From Tetradesmus obliquus (taxonomy: Eukaryota > Chlorophyta > Chlorophyceae > Sphaeropleales > Scenedesmaceae): DNA of 64,000 nucleotides. Under the pieces are notes generated by a model. The model did not search any database, was not told the origin of the DNA, and saw nothing but the letters and a program-made list of their open reading frames with translations. Location: positions 4,204,501 through 4,268,500 of the forward strand of contig CP126205.1 of NCBI GenBank assembly GCA_030272155.1, given 5' to 3'. The first letter of the stretch is position 1. Every line of letters starts with the position of its first letter. Positions 50,354 through 60,947 of this stretch are shown piece after piece. Both the position numbers and the translations under genes were made by a program.

Positions 50354-53191
50354 TGACACAGCTCAGAACTGCTGATGTTCAGGACGCGCACGACCCCGGC
50401 TGCAGTCAAATGGTAGCAAAAGCAATACCTGCCATGCAGCCATGTGCCGCGGCTGCTGCCTGACACATAAGCAGATTTGAGGGTAACTCAAATCTGCTTG
50501 AGTGAACTTGTGCAGCATTGGCCATCACCCAGGGGCTGATGCTGCTTGAAGTTGACAGTTGCATGCAAAACAGCTAGATCATATCACCAGGCTGGTTTTC
50601 CGATGAGTGATGCAATGAGGGCAGCAAAACCTGATGTAAACATCAGCCAGAGTGAACTCAAAACTCATGCCAAGACCTGAGCGTGGCAGCTCACCTGTGT
50701 TGATGGTGCAGAGAGACAGAGATAGAGGGGTTACATGGTGTGTTCATGCGGCATACGCCACCACAGACACCTGGTAAAAATGCCACCACAGACACCTGGT
50801 AAAATAGGAAGCTGCAAGCAGCGTGGCAGCTCACCTGTGTCGATGGTGCAGAACTTGCCATCATTGCAAGGCAGCGTCTCGTTCACATTGGCGGCAAAGC
50901 ACTCGCCATCCACGGCCCTGCAGCGGCCCTCAGTGCAGGGGCCGTTGAGGCGCGAGCAGTCCTTGGTCTGCACGATGTCGCAGGTGTCGGTTGCCTCGTT
51001 GCAGGACAGCGTCTGGCACTTGTCGGTGGAATTGCACACACGGGGGCTGCAGCGCAGCAAGCAAGAAGCGGTCAGCAGGAATGGTGGCAGTGGGCTGGCT
51101 TGTTATCACACGACTCTGCCGGTCAGGCTAGAGCCTCTGTTCAGCACGACTTGCAGAGTGCTGCACGATGCTTCAGGATGCTTGTTTCCAGCAATGCTTG
51201 ATACACGCTTCTCGCCTGCTGCAGCGCAGCTCTAACCAAGGCACGGGACACATTATCCTGGCAGCTGGGGTGCATGGCGACACGCAAGGACAGCTGCAGG
51301 CAGGCAGCTGGTGACCCCATCCAGCTGCAACACACAACAAATTTCAAACAGAAAGTAACATACAAAGTAACACACCGCACAGCGGCTCACCTGCCACCGC
51401 CGCAGATCCCGTTGCTGCAGACCTGGTTGACAATGCAGAACAGCCCAGGCGTGGTGCAGGGGATGGGACCTCCCAGGGATTGCCTTGGGCGCTTGACGCA
51501 CCTGGCAGCGGCAGCAGGCACACACGCATGCACGTCTTGACACTGGTTTTGTCAATGACGAGATTACAATCCAAGCACGCAAGGCCTGTCCCAAATGATT
51601 TCAGGGACAACATACAACAAGGGTTGGTGCAGCGGAAGCGAAGGCTTAGGAACCGGCAGGAGCAGCAGCAGCAGCAGCAGCAGCGCTGACTCCCAGATGG
51701 CAGCACCGCACTCGTCCTTATTGCAGCCGTCACTGCATCCGCTGCAGTCCAGCTGCGGCCCCGACACACGATCCAGGGCTGACGAGCTGCGGTTCAGGCC
51801 TCAACAGCAGACGCTACAGTAAAGGTTTCCAGCACAGTTGGTCACTGATGTCTGTGTTTCAGCAGTTTGTACTAGGGTCTAGGGTTTGCAGGGTCTGTAC
51901 TCACTTGCCGGTATCGGGGTCACACTCTCGCTCATTGCAGTCGTCACTCAGGCTGCTGCTGCAGTCCATGTCCTCCCCCAGCCGCACACCCTAACATAGG
52001 CTTGATCAGCAGAACTGAAGTCGGGGTTAAGCAGCAGTACTTACTTATTGGTGTTGGGGCCGCACTCATACCCATTGCAGTTGCCACTAAACCGCTGCTG
52101 TCGAGTCACAGCCCGCCACGCACTCTAGGGTTTATGAACAGTGTCAAGGAGCTCTAGGGTCTTATGGATTTGAACAGTGCAGCAGCAGAGCTGTACTCAC
52201 TTGCCGGTATCGGGGTCACACTCGCCCTCATTGCAGTCGTCACTCAAGTTGCTGCAGTCCATGTCCTCCCCCGCCACGCACTGCCCATTGACACACTTGT
52301 CGCTCCTGCACAGCCCCGCACTGCCGCCGCCGATGGTGCAGCTGCTGTTGTCAGGCTTGTTCTTGTTCACGCAGCCGCCATTGATTGGGTCACAGGCGCT
52401 GATCTGGCACTGATTGCTGGGCGCTGGGCAGACGATTGGTGTGCCGATGCAGCTGCCGCCGGAGCAGGTGTCTTGATTGGTGCACTTGTTGCCATCGTCA
52501 CAGCTGGCACCTAGTGGCAGCAGCAGCAGCAGATGTTATTAGGTTAGTGGTGGGCAGGTGATTGATTTGCCAATGCAGCTGCCGCCGCAGCTGGTGCCTT
52601 GGTTAGTGCATGTGTTGCCGTCATTGCAGGCGGCGCCTGTGGTCGCAAGTGGCAGCGTGGAAAGTGGGCACAGAGACTCTGCGTGCTGACGTGTCTGCAA
52701 CAGGCATGACGTGTGCCCAATGCATGTGGGGCACGTGGCATTGCATGTGGGGCACATGGCATTGCATGTAGGGCACATGGCATTGCATGTGGGGCACATG
52801 GCATTGCATGTGGGGCACGTGGCAACCCCGACAGGTGCCGCCGCCGGAACAATTGGAAGCTGGCAAATAGCTAAGCCAAGGCTGTCACTCATAGGGGGTG
52901 CCACCACAGGAAACCCACTTTGTTTGACATTTCAAAGCTGCAAAGCATCTTCGTTTCCATCGCATCATTCCACCCAGCAAGAGTATCGGATTCTTCCACC
53001 CAGCAAGAGTATTGCATCATTCCACCCAGCAAGAGTACGCATTGCATCAGACAATCCATAGTCTCACCGTCCTTGGGGGTCGGGTCCTTCTCGCACAGCC
53101 CGCTGCTAAAGCTGCACACACCCGCATTGCACTGGTCGGCAGCACCGCTGCAGTCCTTGGGAAGGTCGAGGCACGACCGCAGCGCCTGCAT

Positions 53192-53227
<36 letters not shown>

Positions 53228-53303
53228 CAATGGTTGGCAAGCAGCGCCGCTGCAGTCCTTGGGCAGGTTCAGGCATGCCCACAGGCCCTGCATGCATGCA
53301 CAT

Positions 53304-53348
<45 letters not shown>

Positions 53349-55252
53349 CAACGGATGATCTGCAGGGCTGCTGCAGCGCTTGGGCAGCTTCAGGCACGCC
53401 CGTAGGCAACAAACGTACATCCCAAGTCCTAACCCAACCTTGTGCCCGGCAGCAGCTTCCAGGTGAGCTGCACATGACACATGCCTAGGTTTTCGTGTTG
53501 GAGTTAAACCGTCAAGCCTAAACCTAAACCTTTCACCCTGACTAAACCCTAAACCCAACCTTGTGCCCGGCAGCAGCTTCCAGGTGAGCTGCACATGACA
53601 CAGGCTTGGAGTTTCCAACCATGACATATGTGTTTAGAGCAGTGACCCTCACCTGTGAGCAGAAAGTCTCCGTGCAGAAGAGCCGTGGCGAGGGGCACAA
53701 CCTTGGCGAGCCGCCACTGCACACCCCGCTGCTGCAGGTGCTGCCAACTGTGCAGAACTTGCCATCGTCGCATGGCGTGCTGTTTGGCTTTGGAACCTTG
53801 GAACACTGGCCACTCGCCGCCTGGCATACTCCTGTGTTGCATTCGTCGTCAAGATCGCTGCAATCCACACGGGTGCCCGGCACGCAACTGCCGGCAATGC
53901 ACGTGTCCACACTGCAGCGGCCAGTCCCCGGGGCGTCACAGATTGTGCCGTCCGGGCGGTTGGTGAAGCTGCACTGCTGCGCTGCTTCGTCGCAGAACGC
54001 TTGCTTGCATTGGTTTGCCGGGGTTGGCGAAGGGTTGGGGCAGTCCCGGGGCGATCCCAGGCAGGATCCGGCAACGCAGAAGCTGTTGGTGGTGCACCTG
54101 TGGCAGCAGCGGCAGCAGCGGCGGCAGCAGCAGCAGCGGCAGCAGCGGCGGCAGCGGCGGCGGCAGCAGCGGCGGCAGCAGCGTGTGCGGCACTGTTCAG
54201 CAGGGATAGCGTGGCAGCTACTGCGTCATCAACAGTAATATAACAACAATGATTAACACATATAAATTTGTAACAAATACAAATACATTGATAATCCACT
54301 GTTGATAGTATTAAATGATCAAATTTGCAGCAATGCTGTGGGAGGTAAGGGAGACACTCTCCAACAAGGCGCTAGCCTGCCTGGTCATCAGCAGCAGAGC
54401 TTGCTGCAATATATGTTGGCTGTTGTAGGACGTGTAAGCTTGTGGGTGATTGGGCCACAAGCAACCAGCACGCAACACATCTGTGCTGCAACAGCATCTG
54501 CGTAGCTCAAACAAACGCACACGCCAACCCACTCACCACAGGGTATCATTGCATGACGTGCCGTCATTGATGTTCTTGGACTCGCATACACCTGCAGCAG
54601 CAACAGCAACAGCAGCAGCAGCAGCAGCAGCGGCAGCAGTCAGTCAGCCAGGGTAGGTCACCAAGCTGAAGGTCACGTGGGGCACATGGCATGAAACATT
54701 GTGGAGTCAAGAGGCTGCATGTTGAGGCGGTATAAGGATGTTTGGTTCTTCAGGAAAAAGAGTTTAATGTTTCCTTTAAACTTTGAATTTAAACTTCCGT
54801 ATACATTTTGAAGTCCAGAGGCTGCATGTTGAGGCGAGCACCGCATGCTCGCGCCACGTGACTGGAGCTTGCCAGCTGTGCGGGAGGCATGTCCAAGACA
54901 CCCATGCCGCACTTCACTGCCTACTTCACAGTGCAAACTCCACCGCTGAACTTCACGAGTGAAATCGACAGAACACAGCTTAGCGCTCACCGTTGAGCGG
55001 GTTGCAGACGTTGGACTTGCAGGCGTTTGGAGAGGCCGGGCACGTCACTGGAGTGCCCCTGCACACGCCGCTGACACACTTGTCATTTGTGCTGCACAGC
55101 GAGCTGTCGGTGCAGTTTGTGCCATCGGGTGACTGCACATCCACGCAGCCGCCAGTGGCTTCATCGCACACAGACTGCACACACTGCCGGAAGTCGCGGG
55201 TGCGCTGCGGGCAGGTGATTGGGGTGCCAGTGCAGATGCCTGCCAAGCACCT

Positions 55253-55286
<34 letters not shown>

Positions 55287-56283
55287 CGCAGCACAAAAGT
55301 CAACACAGGCTTGTGAGAGGCACCTGTGATCGTTCAGTGCTGCAGTCGGTGCTTGGTTCAACAGCTTGCAACAGTAGCAGCCACAACAGCAGCAGTAGGA
55401 GCTGCCGCAGGACACAGCATATCGCGCTACTCGGCACTGTTGCTGGGAAGGCAAGCATGAAGCGGCACTGGAACGAATGCATCACATCATCAGCTACGCA
55501 TGTTCATGTATTGCCCCCATGTGTGCGTCTGTATAAGCAACATTCGTGTCTAGGTTTTAGGTTTTGTTTAGGTTCTAGGTGTTTTTTTCAATGACAGGCG
55601 CCGCTGCACCTAAACCCTAACCCTGACCCTAACCCAAAACCCAAGAGAGTTGCACTCACTTATCATCGGTGGTGCAGCGGCGCCTGTCATTGCATGTGGT
55701 GCCGTCGGCGTCGACGATGAGCGTGCAGTTGCTTTTGTCAGAATTGAGCACGTAGCGCTGCAGCAAATGGAATGCACGCAATGAAGCAAGCAGCAGTGTG
55801 TGGCGTCAGCAGTGTGGTTGGGCATGTAGCGCTGCAGCAACATGAGACCAAGCAGGTGAACAACCACAAATCAAGCTTGGCGTCAGACGCACGTGTGCGG
55901 ATGGTTTTGAATGCTCAGCCCACAACAGACGACTGGCCACAATCAGTACTTGGATGTGGATTGTGACGGGTAGAGGGTGTGGAGCCCAGAAGCGCCACCC
56001 CTGGCCACGCACGCCCTCTTAGGCTTAACTTACCCAGGAGCTGCAGAGCTGCCTGGGTAGTCACTCACTCGCTCACTCACTCATTGTGGCGCCGCTGCCG
56101 TCCCGCTGAAGCTGCGCCTGGCACGTGAGATAGTGCTGTCACAGCACACAATGCATTGTGCAATGCGCTTCTGCCCATAGCTGTCCTCACCTGGCAGGGG
56201 TCTGGGTTGACGGGGCAGATGAGGTCTGGTGTGCAGGTGCCATTGAAGCACTGCCCGGCAGGGCACAGCGTGCCGTCAGGCCT

Positions 56284-56360
<77 letters not shown>

Positions 56361-56641
56361 GACAGAAGACGGCAGACAGGCGTGTGAGTTCCAAGCTGAG
56401 CAGCATGCCTGTCGCACAGCAGCCAACACAGCGTATGTTTGTTGCGGGATCAGCCACAGCAGCATTTCTGCAGAACCCGGCTGTGAAGGTGTTTGGGCAC
56501 TCGCCTGTTCACCACGTTTGTGCACTGGCTTGTGGTGGTGTTGCATGTGAAGGCCTTGCAGTCATCGGGGTGTGGAGGGCATGTGGGGCACAAAGGCTTG
56601 CAGGTGCCGTCCTGGCAGCTGCCGCCGGGGCCTGTGCAGAA

Positions 56642-56695
<54 letters not shown>

Positions 56696-56993
56696 GCAGC
56701 ATCAGCAGAAGCAGCAGAAGCAGCACATTATGCCACTAACAGTGATCTGGCAGAGTTGCATTTGGCAGGTGGGAGGCTTTCTACTAAGCCAAGCGGTTTT
56801 CAAGCAGCTACAGTACAAGGTTGCCAGCATGCGCATTCCTGCTGTAATGCTGAAGGAAGCAGTGTGGTGGCAACCCCTGGGGAAACTGTTGCAGCTGCAG
56901 CTGCAGCAGCAGAGCATGTGCATGCAGGTGTGCTGCTGCTGCTGCTGCTGCTGCTCAGACCCCTGCCTTGAAGCATGCAGATGTGCACAAAAC

Positions 56994-57039
<46 letters not shown>

Positions 57040-57584
57040 AGCTGCTGTTTTTGATGACAGCTGCTGCCACTGCTCCTGGCCAGCTGCGCTGCTTCCTGCC
57101 ACCTGGGAACCAACAGCTTGAGCCTGCCGCTCACATGTGCTGTTGTTTGGCCTGCAAGGCGGCAGGGCAGACACGACAGTCCCAGGCTCAGTAGGCACGC
57201 ATGCTTGCTTGTGACAATGACACCAGCGATTCCCGCTTTTGAAAGCGAACAGATGATATTGCTGCAAGCAAGCGTTTGACTGCCAGGATATGGAAACCAC
57301 CCCTGCATGCTACAGATCCTGGCGGTGCGAGCTGATCAGTACGTGCAAGAAGCAGTGACACCATGCAATGCACAGTACTACATACTTTGTCACAGGAGCA
57401 AGCTCTGCAGCTGTTACACGGCTGCAGGATCAATGTGTATGCTCACTTGTTCACCACGATGCTGCACTGCCCGCTGGTGGAGTTGCAGGCAAAGGCCTTG
57501 CAGCTGTCAGGGTGGGCGGGGCAAGGGGTGGGGCAAATGCGCTGAGGGATGCAGCTGCCCTCCTGACACTTGCCGTTAGGGCCT

Positions 57585-57634
<50 letters not shown>

Positions 57635-57876
57635 GTAAGCCAAGAACCATGGCGCATTGGTGGAGCCGAAGTTTGACAGCTTTGTTGCTGCCAGCTGGTG
57701 CTGACCAGGCGCCCAGGGCAGCTGCATGCCGCTAGGCAGCAGTAGCACTGCTGTTGCTGCTGTGTATGCTGGCAGCCACACCAAACCATCAGCCAGCCAG
57801 CCAGCCTAGACAGGGGCCTGCTGCAGTGACTCACATGTTGTATTGTCAGGCCTGCGGGGCACACACGCACAGCCAA

Positions 57877-57924
<48 letters not shown>

Positions 57925-59119
57925 GGACGATGGAGTCAGCAGCTGGTTGAGTCCGACTTTGTTGGTGCAGTCAGCATGGCTGCAGCATTGCTGCAAAAGC
58001 AACAAATACAACTGAGCTGGCATGCCAATGAGTTTTACATGCACTTGCATGCATTGGCTGAGCACGCACATCACAGCACTGCTGCAGAGCATAAAAAGGC
58101 AGCATGCAGAGTAGGCTGATGATCGCAACGTGCTGATTGCTGCTGTATGTTGCCACACACAGCTCAATGCAGCTGCAATGTTCTCAACAAGCACGCAAAC
58201 CTAAATTATCCATAAAATCCCCAACCCTAAACCCCACTCGCTTGTCCACCACAATGCTGCACTGGCCGATGGTGAGGTCACACAAACTCACACTTCTTGC
58301 AGGGGCTGCAAACAGATATACAAAACCCTAGCCCCTAAACCACACACTCTGCAGCCTTAACCCCACTCAATTGTCCACCACAATGGTGCAGTTGCCAGTG
58401 GTGAGGTCACACTCGTACTTCTTGCAAGCATCAGGGTGCTTGGGGCAGGCGGTGGGGCTGCAACCAGGGTACACAAAACCCTAGCCCCTTAACCAAACAC
58501 AGAAACCCTGAAGCCTGAACCCCACTCACTTGTCCACCACAATGGTGCAGTTGCCAGTGGTGAGGTCACATTCAAACTTTTTGCAAGCACTTGGGTGCTT
58601 GGGGCAGGTGGGCGGGCACTTGATGGCTGGTTTGCAGATGCCCTCCTCACAGCTGCCCCCGGGACCTGCGGGGTTTTATAATTGCCAAAGGATGTGGTTT
58701 AGTGACTGTGGATGTAGCTGTTTTGTATGTTGTGCAAGTTGCGTGTTGCTGAACCTGCTGCCTGCCGGTTGTAGGGCGTGCATCACGACAGCTGCTGGCG
58801 GCAATGCCTTGTGCAGCACACTTCAACTCGTGGGCAGGTAGCACCTGCTGCGTTGCTGCGCTGAAGCTGCTGCTGCCTGTGCTTGCATGGGCTGTGCTTG
58901 CATGGGCTGTGCTTGCATGGGCTGTGCTTGCATGGGCTGTGCTTGCAGGGGCTGTGCTTGCAGGGGCTGTGCTTGCATGGGCTGTGCTTGCAGGGGCTGT
59001 GCTTGCATGGGCTGTGCTTGCATGGGCTGTGCGCAGCCATCACCTGCCAGCAACAATCTGCAGAAGCCACCTACGCTCTGCGCAGCTGCTGGCGCTGTTT
59101 GTATTGCTGACCATATGGC

Positions 59120-59152
<33 letters not shown>

Positions 59153-59545
59153 GCTGCTGCTGCAATACACTACCAAACAATATGCATTGCACCTCCTCAT
59201 AGCAAGCTGCCCCTCACATGTGGTGTTGTTGGGCCTGCAGCATCACACAGCAGGCAGCAGCAACCTGGTCAGCAGTAGCGTGATAACAGCCAAGCACCCA
59301 GTTGCTGTGCAGCAGTGCAGGCCTGCAGCCAGCTTCCATGTACTGCACTCCCGCAGAGCAAAAGCATTGGTGACAGCAAACAGTGCTCACTTGTTGACCA
59401 CGATGTTGCACTGCCCAGTGGCGGTGTTGCAGGCGAAGGCCTTGCAGGGGTTTGGATTCACAGGGCAGGGCGAGGGGCAGATGCGCTCAGGAACGCACTC
59501 GCCGCCCCGGCAGCTGCCGCTGGGGCCTGCGCGTGCAATTGTGGC

Positions 59546-59576
<31 letters not shown>

Positions 59577-60163
59577 TGGCGGCAGGACAGCAGTGAACGA
59601 TGATTGAATGCGATGACCGCTGCGGAGGTCTATCGTCTCTAGAACCACGAACACGCAAGGATGCACAAAGCAGTGCTGCTGCATGCTACCATGCCAGCAG
59701 CTCCTACATAGGCACTGCACAAAAAGGCATGCATGCCCGCACCCAGCCCAACGCTGAATATGAAGCATCGCAAAGCATATACTGGCAGAACAACACCACC
59801 ATTCACAACACAGCACAGAGCAGTGTGCCACTGCCGCAGCTACAGCCACTCTGCTGCAGGTGCTCACAGCTGGTGTTGTCGGGCTTGTTGGTCACGACCG
59901 TGCACAGGCCGGTCCTGGGGTTGCAGCTCAGCTGCTTGCAGGTGTTCGGCGGTTTGGGGCATGTGGCGTTGACCAGGTCACACTTCATCGTCGCGATGTT
60001 AAACACGTAGATGCTGCACGCATTCGGCATCGGTGGGCATGTGTGTGGGTCCGGGATGCACTTGCCGCACTTGCAGCTGCCGCCAGTGCAGGGTGTGCCG
60101 TTTGGTTTGGGGCAGCTCTCCCGACACTGGCCGGTCTTGGGGTTGCACTTGTACTGCGTGTTG

Positions 60164-60196
<33 letters not shown>

Positions 60197-60912
60197 TGCA
60201 CTGCTCAGTGTGTGCCGGGGACCTGGAGGACTTGCCCCCATGCGTACACCTTCCCAGCACAGCCGAGTAGGATCCAAATCTCTTTCAGCGCCAGAGCCTG
60301 CTTTAGTTTTGCTTGTACATACTGTAAAATGAAAAGTCACTCTATACAGCCCCTGGACCCATGCGGGTGCACAAACAGCACAGCATACATGCCCAGCACA
60401 GCAATGCAAAGCCGAACGTCTGCAAAACGCCGCATGCGCTGCAAATGCGCAGCAGCACAGACAGCTCACCTGCAAGCACTCCTCAGTGTGTGCGGGGCAG
60501 GTGGCAGGCCCCCCTCCCATGTACACACCTATCCAGCACAGCCCCTGAATGCAGGGGTTCACACGCAGCCAACATACACACGAACGCAAACGCCGCATGC
60601 GCAGCAGTACGGACAGCCCACCTGCATGCACTCCTCAGTGTGTGAGGGGCAGGTGGCCGGCCCCCCTCCCATACACACTCCCTTCCAGCACAGCCCCTGT
60701 ATGCAAGGGTTCACATCACACACGCTGCCATCTGGGGCTACCTCCGTCTGGCAATTCCTTTTCCTGCAAGCCGCTGTGCTCATGCCGCTGCAGCTGCTGC
60801 GCCAGCCAGGGGAGCACACGGTGCGGCTGCAGCAGAGCTTGCCTCCTGCAAAGATGCCGCCGCCTGCATAGCCTGGGTAGTAAGCTGCAGGGCTGGTGGC
60901 TGCAGCTGCCTC

Positions 60913-60947
<35 letters not shown>

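Larger units (their letters stand above)
49516..55757 (-). repeat. Ten-exon module, copy A
   Basis: Exons 55660-55757, 54991-55250, 54537-54591, 53653-54097, 53068-53185, 52201-52510, 51391-51501, 50835-51046, 50234-50316 and 49516-49731 are 98, 260, 55, 445, 118, 310, 111, 212, 83 and 216 nt. Eight of the ten lengths equal those of copy B exactly. Confidence 0.9.

Noticed and set aside
52560-52638. An extra coding exon in the cysteine-rich gene
   Set aside because: It repeats the start of exon 52201-52510 but has no donor at its end, and copy B of the module has no such exon.
58877-59026. A CRISPR array
   Set aside because: Units are contiguous without unique spacers and lie in an intron of a nuclear gene.
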